The notes under the pieces are model-generated. The model saw only the letters and a program-made list of their open reading frames with translations. It was not told the origin of the DNA and ran no database searches. Position numbers and translations under genes: made by a program. Of a stretch of 24,067 nucleotides of DNA, positions 17,086-24,067 are shown in pieces; position 1 is the first letter of the stretch; each line of letters starts with the position of its first letter. Source of the stretch: Gammaproteobacteria bacterium UBA2168 (GTDB lineage Bacteria > Pseudomonadota > Gammaproteobacteria > Pseudomonadales > Azotimanducaceae); the NCBI GenBank assembly GCA_002327525.1, contig DCWG01000163.1, positions 8,776 to 32,842 on the forward strand. Reading direction: 5' to 3'.

Positions 17086-17212
17086 GACGATTCCCCCTGG
17101 ATGTGTGTATCTCAAGCGAAGGTGGCTTTCACCTGACTGAGAACCACGGCGCCGTTCTGCTTTTTCGACCTGAACAATCGCCCACACGCGTGGCCTGCAA
17201 CACGATACAGGG

Positions 17213-18679
17213 TTAACCCGTGTGAAAGTCCTCGAGTCGTGGTTCGGACAATTCTTCTTCGAACCGGGCGAAAGTCCACGGCCAGCTCGCCACGTTTCCG
17301 AACCGGTCGAAATACCAGCTCTGGCATCCCGACATCCAAATCGTTCCGGTCATTTCGCGTTTCAGCATCTCGTTGAATTCGGCCGTGACCCCGGGTTTGG
17401 GATTCACTTCGGCGAGCACACCGTCACGGATCAGGCCTATCAGCTTTTCGACATAGGCGAACTGTGTCTCGGCGGTCAACAGGTACGAGAAGTTGCCGAT
17501 GGGACTGTTCGGCCCGCCAAGGAAAAACAGGTTGGGAAACCCGGGCACACAAATGGTCTTGTACGCGTAATTGCCCTGGGACCATGCCTGCTCGAGCGTC
17601 GCTCCGTTCAAACCCAGCACCTCGCAGCTGCCCAGGAACCGATGCGGATCGAAGCCGGTAGCTAGAATCAGCACGTCGAGTTCGTGCAACCGTCCATCTG
17701 AGGATCGCACCCCTCCCGATTCGATCCTCTGGATACTCTCGGTGACCACCTCCGCGTTGGACTTGCAGATAGCCGGATAGAACAGGTCCGAGACGATCAG
17801 CCGCTTACAACCGGCAGAGTAGTCCGGCGTCAGCTTCGCCCTCAACTCCGGATCCGACACGTTCTCATCGAGATTCTGCTGACAACCGTTCTGCATGGCG
17901 GTCAACGCGTCATCGTTCTTGCCCACGACCGCTGCCGCAAAACCGTGATTTAACGTCTGCGCCAGGGCGTCGTAGTCGCGCTGCATGTCCTCGGGATGCT
18001 CCCGATAGCGGTCCTTCTGTTCATCTGTATAAAACGGATTGGGTGCAGCCAGCACCCATTGGGGCGTTCTCTGGAACAACGTCAGTTTTTCCACATCATC
18101 GATCACCGCACCGACGATCTGTACGGCCGTGGATCCCGTGCCGATGATGCCGATTCGCTTGTCGTCCAGCGACACGTCATGGTTCCAGCGTGCGCTGTGA
18201 AAGCAAGCACCCCCGAAGCTGTCCAGTCCCTCGATGTCCGGGTAGACGGGGTGCTGCAGAATGCCCACCGCGCTGATCACGACATCGAACTTGCCCTGAT
18301 CGCCTTGCGTCGTGGTCACTCGCCAGTGTCCCGACGTGTATTCCAGCCGCGTTACCTCACTGCCGTAGGTCATCATCTCTTCGGCATCGTTGTCCTCGGC
18401 GACCTTACGGACATAGTCGTATATTTCCGAGCCGGGGGAGAAGGTGCGACTCCAGTCGGGATTGGGAGCAAAGGAGTATCGGTACAGGTGCGAAGGGACA
18501 TCACAGATCAGTCCCGGATAGGTATTGTCGCGCCAGGTGCCTCCGAGATCGTTTTCCTTCTCGAATACGCGAACCTGCTCTACCCCGGCACCGCGCAGTT
18601 TGATCGCCGCCATGAGCCCGCCCGCGCCCGCACCGATGATCGCAACCCTGAATTGTCCCTCTCTGTCTTTCACATCCAC
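17213..18679 (-). CDS. Flavin-containing monooxygenase, Baeyer-Villiger type
   Basis: The 488-residue enzyme has the FAD Rossmann motif G16-A-G18-A-G20-G21 and the Baeyer-Villiger fingerprint F155-G-G-A-C-F-H161-S-A-R-W165. The NADPH Rossmann motif is G180-T-G182-S-T-A, and A-T-G-F-D closes the second half. Such enzymes insert oxygen beside a ketone to give an ester or lactone, or oxidise heteroatoms, with NADPH and FAD. The sequence does not reveal the substrate. A GGAGG site at about 18684-18688 lies only 3 nt from the GTG at 18679 and 9 nt from the in-frame GTG at 18673, so the true start may be the latter. A thioesterase follows. Its promoter overlaps operator copy 2. Confidence 0.88.
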   Translation of the reverse strand: MDVKDREGQFRVAIIGAGAGGLMAAIKLRGAGVEQVRVFEKENDLGGTWRDNTYPGLICDVPSHLYRYSFAPNPDWSRTFSPGSEIYDYVRKVAEDNDAEEMMTYGSEVTRLEYTSGHWRVTTTQGDQGKFDVVISAVGILQHPVYPDIEGLDSFGGACFHSARWNHDVSLDDKRIGIIGTGSTAVQIVGAVIDDVEKLTLFQRTPQWVLAAPNPFYTDEQKDRYREHPEDMQRDYDALAQTLNHGFAAAVVGKNDDALTAMQNGCQQNLDENVSDPELRAKLTPDYSAGCKRLIVSDLFYPAICKSNAEVVTESIQRIESGGVRSSDGRLHELDVLILATGFDPHRFLGSCEVLGLNGATLEQAWSQGNYAYKTICVPGFPNLFFLGGPNSPIGNFSYLLTAETQFAYVEKLIGLIRDGVLAEVNPKPGVTAEFNEMLKREMTGTIWMSGCQSWYFDRFGNVASWPWTFARFEEELSEPRLEDFHTG

Positions 18680-18729
18680 CGCCCTCCTGCACGTGATTGA
18701 TGCCCAGGGTAGACACGCTCGCTACGCAT

Positions 18730-18749
18730 ATAGTAATTATGCGTACTAT
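18730..18749. promoter_or_regulatory. 20-bp operator-like palindrome, copy 2
   Basis: ATAGTAATTATGCGTACTAT has perfect 6-bp arms (ATAGTA and TACTAT) around an 8-bp centre. It lies upstream of the flavin monooxygenase, overlapping its likely -10 box. It matches copy 1 at 17 of 20 positions and copy 3 at 13 of 20. Confidence 0.65.
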
Positions 18750-18758
18750 TAGGATCAA
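18730..18758 (-). promoter_or_regulatory. Likely promoter of the flavin monooxygenase
   Basis: On the minus strand TTGATC (18753-18758) and TACTAT (18730-18735) are 17 nt apart and read toward the monooxygenase. Operator copy 2 fills the spacer and the -10 box. The geometry is the same as at the marR promoter. Confidence 0.5.
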
Positions 18759-18974
18759 CGCTTTTCACAGGGCAACGCTTCGCGTGCACACCATATATGG
18801 CCGGTTGGTTCACCCGGGAACATCGCTCCGGGCTTCATCCAGCTCGATAGCGACTATCCGGGCAATGCGCGTCGGCTTGAATGCACGTCCCGAAAAATCG
18901 GTACAGGGCTCTTTCGGTGTTGCGCTACCGTTTTGCATCCCAGGGTCGTCCCCATACTCCCGGCATATGGACTT

Positions 18975-18994
18975 ATAGTACTCGTGTGTATAGT
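18975..18994. promoter_or_regulatory. 20-bp operator-like motif, copy 3
   Basis: ATAGTACTCGTGTGTATAGT matches copy 1 at 16 of 20 positions, including the first nine bases, but its own symmetry is weaker (5 of 10 pairs). TATAGT at 18989-18994 could serve as a rightward -10 box for the luciferase-like gene. No clear -35 is present. Confidence 0.5.
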
Positions 18995-19057
18995 AAGACT
19001 AAGCGTCATTTACCCGGACCGGTACGGTGCGGTCGGCCCAGGCCCCGGAGAGCACAT

Positions 19058-20092
19058 ATGCAATTCGATTTGATGACCGGAAGCAGCAGCTGGGAAAAGA
19101 CTGCTGAACTGGCAATGCAATTGGAGAAGGCCGGATTCTCCGGAATGCTCTTCACGGAGAGCGACCAGGTGCCATGGATGATGATAGCTGCCGCGGCAAC
19201 CGCGGCGCCAACACTTGAGTTCACCACCGGCATCGCGGTGGCCCTCCCCCGCAGCCCCATGATCTCGGCGCAGATCGCCTGGGAACTTGCACACAACACA
19301 GGTGGGCGTTTTCGTCTCGGTCTCGGTTCCCAGGTTCGCGGTCATGTAGAACGGCGTTATGGAGCGACCTGGGACAAACCCGCGCCCCAGATGCGCGACT
19401 ACGTGCAGGCCTTCAAAGCTTGTATTCGCGCCTTCCGCCGGGAAGAGAAACTTCATCACGAGGGCCCTTACTACCAGCTCTCACTGTTGCCGGAACAATG
19501 GTCCCCGCCTCGACATGAGTACGAGGACATCAAGATTGATATTTCCGCTGTTGGTCCTTACATGTGCCGCGTGGCGGGCGAGCTGTGTGACGGGGTACAC
19601 GTTCATCCCATGCATTCCATGCACTACATCAACAACCGCCTACTTCCCGAAATCGAGAGGGGCGCGGCGCTTACCGGCAGAAGCGCGGGTGATGTCGACC
19701 TTATGGTTCCCGTCTTTACGGTGCCTGGAGACAGCCCCGAGGAGCGCGAGCCGATGATCGCTCGCACACGAACCCAGATCGCGTTCTACGGCTCAACACC
19801 AAACTACGCCTTTCAGTTTGACGATCTCGGTTTTTCGGGAACTACCGCCAGGCTGCGCGAGTTGATGAAAAAGGGAGATCTGCAAGCACTGGCAAATACC
19901 ATCACAGACGAGATGCTGGAGCACTTCGCCCTGGTGGCAAGATGGGACGACATGGCCGATGCACTGAACGCTCGCTACGCAGGCGTTGCAAGTCGCGTCG
20001 TCACTTATCTGGCGAGCGCGGACATTCGCCAAAACCCAAACAACCTGGCGAAGTGGGGCGAGATCTCACGCGCGCTCACAGGAACTTCGTAA
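19058..20092 (+). CDS. Luciferase-like monooxygenase (LLM class flavin oxidoreductase)
   Basis: The 344-residue protein has the bacterial-luciferase-like TIM-barrel signature. This comprises an N-terminal strand (MQFDLMTGSSSW), EKAGFSGMLFTESDQ, FTTGIAVALPRSPM, then AHNTGGRFRLGLGSQVRGHVERRYG, and VAGELCDGVHVHPM. It is closest in feel to the F420-type subfamily with the L-G-S-Q-V segment, but whether the cofactor is F420 or FMN cannot be read from the sequence. Members oxidise or reduce small organic compounds. The ATG at 19058 follows CCGGAG at 7 nt spacing; the frame is open earlier, from 18881, without family sequence. Operator copy 3 lies 63 bp upstream. Confidence 0.85.
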   Translation: MQFDLMTGSSSWEKTAELAMQLEKAGFSGMLFTESDQVPWMMIAAAATAAPTLEFTTGIAVALPRSPMISAQIAWELAHNTGGRFRLGLGSQVRGHVERRYGATWDKPAPQMRDYVQAFKACIRAFRREEKLHHEGPYYQLSLLPEQWSPPRHEYEDIKIDISAVGPYMCRVAGELCDGVHVHPMHSMHYINNRLLPEIERGAALTGRSAGDVDLMVPVFTVPGDSPEEREPMIARTRTQIAFYGSTPNYAFQFDDLGFSGTTARLRELMKKGDLQALANTITDEMLEHFALVARWDDMADALNARYAGVASRVVTYLASADIRQNPNNLAKWGEISRALTGTS

Positions 20093-20131
20093 CGGAGGGA
20101 CTCCCGCTGTTCAGACTCGAACGTGGCCGGC

Positions 20132-20160
20132 CGTGGGCGGGACCAGTGGTTCAGCCCACG
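20132..20160. terminator. Hairpin between convergent genes, weak terminator candidate
   Basis: CGTGGGC (20132-20138) and GCCCACG (20154-20160) form a 7-bp stem with a 15-nt loop, between the stops of the luciferase-like and GH4 genes. There is no T-run after it on either strand, so intrinsic termination is not assured. Confidence 0.3.
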
Positions 20161-20162
20161 CG

Positions 20163-21569
20163 CTAACGGAGATACCCGAGGTAGTCGGACTGCTGCGAGA
20201 TCATCACGTCGAGTAGCTCCACGGCGGCCTCGACTTTATCGACCACCGGATCGACTAGAAGCGCCTGCAACGCAAGCGCTTTCGACTGCTGAATGATCGC
20301 CTCGGCCGTGAGGTCGTGCACCGCGATCTGGTTGCACAGCAGGCCGGCGAAACCCCGGGGTATGGCATCAAGCGAGATACCATGCACCCCCTTGCCATCG
20401 ACCCAGGCCGGAACCTCCACCACCATGAACTCCGGCAGCTGCGCGATCAGCCCGCGGTTCGGCACGTTGACTGCCGCCTCTTCATAGCCTTTGTCGGCGA
20501 GCACTCCCTCGATGATGCACACCAGCCGCTCGGACCGGGTGCGCTTGATCTCGGGTTCTCCGTTTTGAATCCATTTCTTGTAGTAGATGTAGAACTCCAG
20601 AATGCCCTTGTGATCGGCGACGTCATACGCCCACTGCAGGTACTCGCCGATATGACTGTCAGTCGTGATCGGCAACACGCCAAAACGATCCAGCAGGATC
20701 TTGAACGCGCCGCGCTCTGCCCACACGCGGGCTTCCTCACGCAGCGCAGGCCCGCTGCTCAGCGTCGACCCGGCCTCGGTCTCGAATAGTTCCTTCATTA
20801 TGCTGCCCAGATCAGGCAGGTTCTGGAAGTAGGCGGGAGCCCGTTCGAGGATCTCGGACATCGCATCCTTGCCGGTGTCTGTGTAGCTCGCCTCGACGAG
20901 CACGCTGAAGTGATTCAACCCACCGGCACGAAAGTCTATGTTCGATATCGGCGTCTCGAGGATCAGAGGCAGATGCTGATAGAGCGATGCAATTTCGTGA
21001 CACAGTCCCACGAAATTGAGGTTTGGAAAGCGACGATGAACGGTGGTGCAAATGCGGCTCATCGGATTGCTGTAGTTAAATACCCAAGCGTCCGGACAAA
21101 TCTGCTCGATATCGGCGCAGATCTCGAGAATCGGCGGAATCACGCGCAGCGCGTGAAACAGTCCCCCTGCCCCGCCATTCTCACCAAACACCTGACGGAT
21201 CCCATACTGCTGCGCAATCGTACGGTCCTGCTCCCACAACGCAAATCGATCGCCGACCTCGATGGAAATGACGCAGAAGTCGGCCCCTTGCAGCGCTTCG
21301 GGACGCGACATCGTCGACGCGAGAGTGGCACTAATACCGTTATCGCGAATGAATGCCTCACCGGCTGCCTGCACCCGTTCCAGCGCAACAGAGTCGATGT
21401 CGTGAAGCACGATGTGGGCTCCGGTGAGGACCTCGCTCTGAAAAAGATCCCCGAGCATGTCGAAGCCGAACTGTGCGCTTCCGGCGCCGATCAGAACGAT
21501 GCGAGTGGCAATAATGTCTCTCCTGGGCGGATGCTGCGCGAAGTCTTCGATCGTAACAGCTGCACGCAT
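20163..21569 (-). CDS. Glycoside hydrolase family 4 enzyme
   Basis: The 468-codon frame encodes the NAD- and metal-dependent GH4 fold. It has the nucleotide-binding loop V-L-I-G-A-G-S-A-Q-F-G at residues 25-35, N-Y-S-N-P-M (N168, P169), the metal ligands C190-H191 in G-L-C-H-E, and G-L-N-H220. GH4 enzymes cleave alpha- or beta-linked sugars or uronides by oxidation and elimination at the sugar ring. The substrate is not assignable. The family normally starts just before T-R-I-V-L-I-G. The ATG at 21569 lies 18 codons earlier and has no ribosome site, whereas AGGAG at 21520-21524 precedes ATT codons at 21515 and 21512, raising the possibility of a rare ATT start or a lost ATG. Confidence 0.82.
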   Translation of the reverse strand: MRAAVTIEDFAQHPPRRDIIATRIVLIGAGSAQFGFDMLGDLFQSEVLTGAHIVLHDIDSVALERVQAAGEAFIRDNGISATLASTMSRPEALQGADFCVISIEVGDRFALWEQDRTIAQQYGIRQVFGENGGAGGLFHALRVIPPILEICADIEQICPDAWVFNYSNPMSRICTTVHRRFPNLNFVGLCHEIASLYQHLPLILETPISNIDFRAGGLNHFSVLVEASYTDTGKDAMSEILERAPAYFQNLPDLGSIMKELFETEAGSTLSSGPALREEARVWAERGAFKILLDRFGVLPITTDSHIGEYLQWAYDVADHKGILEFYIYYKKWIQNGEPEIKRTRSERLVCIIEGVLADKGYEEAAVNVPNRGLIAQLPEFMVVEVPAWVDGKGVHGISLDAIPRGFAGLLCNQIAVHDLTAEAIIQQSKALALQALLVDPVVDKVEAAVELLDVMISQQSDYLGYLR

Positions 21570-21911
21570 TCAATGGCGACGAAGAGCAGTTCAATCAACT
21601 CCGTATCGTTGCCGCGCTCGAACCTATGACGCCTGTTTGCCGTGAACTCGACACGGCAACTCCAATCGAGCCGGCCTGCCTGGCCCCAGTTTTCACTTCT
21701 TTTTGCGCGTTTCTGCTCGAAAGCGTGTCAAAAGCGAAAACCCGTTCTGGTGGTCGCCCGATAATCGCGTATCTTTGAAACGGGTAGCGGCCCTTGGCAC
21801 CTTTCACTCACCGCACAACGGTTCTCTTTACGAACAGGGTAGATGAACACGATACTGAAGCCACTCGGTAGTATGGTGAACGAGGATTCAACGGCAGTTA
21901 GAAATACAGGC
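21570..21911. other. Intergenic region between GH4 and DUF35 genes
   Basis: I find no gene-like frame with family similarity here. The plus frame is open from ATG 21843 in phase with the DUF35 gene and could give a longer N-terminus. A promoter for the rightward operon must lie in or near this stretch but I cannot place it with confidence. Confidence 0.4.
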
Positions 21912-22367
21912 ATGGCGGACAAATCAAAAATACCAGTTCCGAAAGCGACACCGGAGACACAACACTTCTGGGATGGAACGAAAGCCGGCGTGCTGCGTCT
22001 GCAACGATGTTGTGAGTGTTCGCAGATCTACTTTCCTCCCCGGCCGTTCTGTCCAGCCTGCGTATCGCGCGACGTGGAGGTGTTCGATGCCTGCGGCCGC
22101 GCATTTTTGTACAGCTATGTGATCAACCAGCGCCCCCACCCTGCCTTCGATGGTCCCTACTCCATCGCCGTGGTAGAACTCGAGGAAGGCCCGCGCATGA
22201 TGACCAACATCGTTGGCGTGGAGCAAACCCCGCAGGCCCTGAAGCTGGACATGCCTCTCGTGGTGACCTTCGAGCCTCTTAACGAGGATATCAGCCTGCC
22301 GTACTTTCAACCCGCCGAGCAACCCGTGGAGCAGTCCAGTAAACAGCATGCGGGAGGCGGCCGATGA
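21912..22367 (+). CDS. Zn-ribbon OB-fold DUF35 protein
   Basis: The 151-residue protein begins with PKATPETQHFWDGTKAGVLR, then a zinc ribbon with C33-x2-C36 and C47-x2-C50, and then an OB-fold (FDACGRAFLYSYVINQRPHP). Such DUF35 proteins pair with SCP-x-type thiolases or aldolases; in steroid degradation the pair splits the side chain by retro-aldol or thiolytic cleavage. The ATG at 21912 matches the usual family start, though its ribosome site is weak, and in-frame ATGs at 21843 and 21873 are possible. The stop overlaps the thiolase start as ATGA, so the two are co-translated and very likely form a complex. Confidence 0.85.
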   Translation: MADKSKIPVPKATPETQHFWDGTKAGVLRLQRCCECSQIYFPPRPFCPACVSRDVEVFDACGRAFLYSYVINQRPHPAFDGPYSIAVVELEEGPRMMTNIVGVEQTPQALKLDMPLVVTFEPLNEDISLPYFQPAEQPVEQSSKQHAGGGR

Positions 22368-23518
22368 AACCCTCCTCCATCGCCATCGTGGGCGCGGCCG
22401 AAACCACCGAACTCGGCAGGATTCCCGGCATGAGCCAGATTCAGCTACACGCCGATGCAGCCATCAACACCATGCACGATGCAGGATTGAAGCCCTCGGA
22501 TATCGACGGGATCGCCACCGCCGGTGAATCACCGGTCGCCATCGCCCACTACCTCGGCATCACGCCGAAGTGGACGGACGGTACCCAGGTAGGTGGCTGC
22601 TCGTTCATGCTGCACGTACGCCACGCAGCCGCCGCCATCAACGAGGGCTTGTGCGATACGGTGCTGATCACGCACGGAGAGAGCGGCCGTTCCGGCATCG
22701 GACGCGGCCCGTGGAACACGGCCAGCGCCAGCCTGCAAGGTCAGTTCGAGAGCCCCTACTGCAGCATGGGGCCACCCACCACCTTCACCATACCCGTATT
22801 ACGCTACCTGAAAGACACCGATACCACGCTTGAACAGCTCGCATCCGTTGCCGTGGTGCAACGCGAGTGGGCCGGACTCAACCCCCGCGCCTCACAGCGC
22901 GATCCGATCACCGTGGACGACGTATTGGGCGATCGCATGATCGCGTACCCCTTCACCAAGACCATGTGCTGCCTCGTCACTGACGGCGGTGGTGCACTGA
23001 TTCTCACCAACGCACAACGAGCAGAGAATTTCCCGAACAAACCGGTCTACATCGTTGGCACCGGAGAAAGTTCCGAAACACCCATGATCAGCCAGATGCA
23101 GGACATGACCACATCGAAGGCTTTCCGTGTCTCTGGCCAGCAGGCGTTCACCGAGGCGGGCATCACCCACAATGAGGTGGATCACGTGATGATATACGAC
23201 GCCTTTGCCCATCTGCCGATCTACGGGCTCGAGGATCTCGGATTTTGCGGACGTGGCGAAGCCGGTGCCTTCATCTCCGAACGCAACACCGCACCCGGCG
23301 GCCGTTTACCCCTCAACACCAATGGTGGTGGCCTGAGCTTCATGCACTCCGGTATGTATGGCATGTACGCGCTGCAGGAGAGCGTGCGCCAGATGCGCGG
23401 CACCGCACCCGCGCAAGTACCGGAGGCGCAGATATCCGTCTGCCATGGCGTCGGCGGTATGTTCGGAGCAAGCGGCACGGTCATCGTGTCCAACCAGAAA
23501 GCAGGACAACGCGGATAG
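22364..23518 (+). CDS. SCP-x-type thiolase / lipid-transfer protein
   Basis: The 384-residue enzyme has the thiolase fold: IAIVGAAETTELGR at the N-terminus, a candidate nucleophile C79 in V-G-G-C-S-F, and a late C-H-G-V-G-G-M-F with the active histidine. The stretch LPLNTNGGGLSFMHSGMYGM is typical of the SCP-x/Ltp group. These enzymes cleave 3-ketoacyl-CoA by thiolysis, or in the Ltp2 subgroup act as aldolases. The cysteine at 79 suggests true thiolysis, but I cannot exclude the aldolase role. It starts within the DUF35 stop codon and precedes the SDR, so this looks like a three-step beta-oxidation-like operon. Confidence 0.88.
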   Translation: MKPSSIAIVGAAETTELGRIPGMSQIQLHADAAINTMHDAGLKPSDIDGIATAGESPVAIAHYLGITPKWTDGTQVGGCSFMLHVRHAAAAINEGLCDTVLITHGESGRSGIGRGPWNTASASLQGQFESPYCSMGPPTTFTIPVLRYLKDTDTTLEQLASVAVVQREWAGLNPRASQRDPITVDDVLGDRMIAYPFTKTMCCLVTDGGGALILTNAQRAENFPNKPVYIVGTGESSETPMISQMQDMTTSKAFRVSGQQAFTEAGITHNEVDHVMIYDAFAHLPIYGLEDLGFCGRGEAGAFISERNTAPGGRLPLNTNGGGLSFMHSGMYGMYALQESVRQMRGTAPAQVPEAQISVCHGVGGMFGASGTVIVSNQKAGQRG

Positions 23519-23540
23519 AGACAGACCTCGAGGAAGAACC

Positions 23541-23591
23541 ATGTGGATCTCCCTCCATGAAGCCTGCATAAAAGGAGAGAAACGAAGATGA
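23541..23591 (+). CDS. Possible 16-residue leader peptide overlapping the SDR start
   Basis: ATG 23541, with a GAGGAAG site before it, reads MWISLHEACIKGEKRR and ends at a TGA that overlaps the SDR ATG (23588) as ATGA. If translated, it would couple translation to the SDR. No similarity to known leaders is visible and the frame may be chance. Confidence 0.2.
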   Translation: MWISLHEACIKGEKRR

Positions 23592-24067
23592 GTGAATTCA
23601 AGGACAAAGTAGTCGTCATAACAGGCGCCGGCGGCGGTCTCGGTAAGGAACACGCACTGTAGTTTGCAAAGCGCGGTGCGAAGGTGGTGGTCAACGACCT
23701 CGGCGGCAGCGGCGACGGCCGCGGTGCGAGTGACATGGCCGATGCCGTTGTTGCACAGATACGCGACGCCGGTGGTATCGCCATCGCCAACAAAGCATCG
23801 GTATCCGATCGTACGGGCGCGAAATCCATCATCGACGACGCAGTCGCCGAATTCGGTACCGTGGACATCCTGGTCAATAACGCGGGCATCCTGCGCGACA
23901 AGAGCTTCAAGAACCTGGATCTCGACGATTGGGTCATCGTGATGGACGTACATCTAAACGGTACGGCCTACGTCACCCATGCCGCCTGGCCGATCATGTA
24001 CGAGAAAAACTACGGCCGCATCGTGATGACCAGCTCCACCTCCGGCATCTACGGCAACTTCGGCCAG
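23588..24067 (+). pseudogene. SDR dehydrogenase (MFE-2 type) with an in-frame amber codon, partial
   Basis: The frame reads MSEFKDKVVVITGAGGGLG then KEHAL, a TAG at 23660-23662 (codon 25), and FAKRGAKVVVNDLGGSG. It continues to the window edge with VDILVNNAGILRDKSF and a catalytic region V-M-T-S-S-T-S-G-I-Y-G. This is the 3-hydroxyacyl-CoA dehydrogenase part of a peroxisomal-type multifunctional enzyme, with the G-x-x-x-G-x-G NAD motif, NNAG and the catalytic serine and tyrosine. Homologues have a leucine or similar residue where TAG stands. Apart from the amber the frame is clean, so a recent mutation, sequencing error or read-through remain possible. AAGGAGAG precedes the ATG. The 3' end lies outside the window. 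Confidence 0.75.

Larger units (their letters stand above)
18680..19057. other. Divergent intergenic region with two operator-like sites
   Basis: This 378-bp stretch separates the flavin monooxygenase (leftward) from the luciferase-like gene (rightward). It holds operator copies 2 and 3, a likely leftward promoter, and a CCATATATGG palindrome at 18791-18800. The plus frame is open from 18881 but shows no family sequence before 19058. I see no RNA gene or repeat otherwise. Confidence 0.5.

Noticed and set aside
18791..18800. CCATATATGG palindrome as an operator
   Set aside because: A 10-bp A/T-rich palindrome is expected often by chance, it occurs once here, and it has no promoter around it.
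23660..23662. TAG read as pyrrolysine
   Set aside because: This family has no pyrrolysine members and the codon sits in a normal hydrophobic position of the NAD-binding fold. A mutation or sequencing error is simpler.
1..24067. CRISPR arrays, tRNA or rRNA genes, insertion sequences, att sites
   Set aside because: I looked for regularly spaced repeats, tRNA-like folds, transposase text and terminal repeats and saw none.

Overview
This 24 kb window looks like an accessory catabolic region of a Gram-negative bacterium, most likely a proteobacterium. The signs are the MarR, LysR and AraC regulators, AGGAG-type ribosome sites and a Sec-type signal peptide at the left edge. The taxon is an inference from gene content only. 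The intact genes are dominated by CoA-linked acid catabolism and flavin or redox enzymes: an acyl-CoA ligase, an acyl-CoA dehydrogenase, two family III CoA transferases, a DUF35/thiolase pair, an SDR, a thioesterase, a BVMO-type flavin monooxygenase, a luciferase-like monooxygenase, a VOC protein and a 2Fe-2S domain. About seven loci (LysR, serine hydrolase, AraC, enoyl-CoA hydratase, GNAT, MaoC hydratase, SDR) carry in-frame stops, frameshifts or large deletions. That suggests an eroding, perhaps host-associated genome (inference).

Layout. At 1-1574 there is the start of an exported protein, a LysR relic, a TIGR04076-like protein and a hydrolase relic. At 1667-4383 a DUF1537 kinase is translationally coupled to a thiamine-diphosphate enzyme. 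At 4404-7934 there is an AraC relic, an acyl-CoA ligase (minus), an acyl-CoA dehydrogenase (plus) and a deleted enoyl-CoA hydratase. At 8006-12195 there is a GNAT relic, a CoA transferase (minus), then a selenoprotein and a second CoA transferase (plus). At 12664-14031 lie a ferredoxin domain and a VOC protein. At 14056-20092 lie a MarR regulator, a carboxymuconolactone decarboxylase-like gene, a decayed MaoC hydratase, a thioesterase, a flavin monooxygenase and a luciferase-like oxidoreductase. At 20163-24067 there is a GH4 enzyme, then DUF35, thiolase and an interrupted SDR.

The two strongest observations are these. First, a GrdB/PrdB-like gene (10035-10985) is split by an in-frame UGA at codon 182 inside an N-U-P-V-C motif. 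A stem-loop with a G in its apical loop follows 19 nt downstream, so the two apparent ORFs are best read as one selenoprotein. Second, a 20-bp near-palindrome occurs three times: between marR and the decarboxylase gene, and twice between the monooxygenase and luciferase-like genes. Two copies sit between plausible -35 and -10 boxes. Together they point to a small MarR-controlled regulon.

The substrates are unknown. The combination of Baeyer-Villiger-type oxidation, CoA activation and beta-oxidation-like steps fits breakdown of a cyclic or branched compound, but nothing in the sequence names it.
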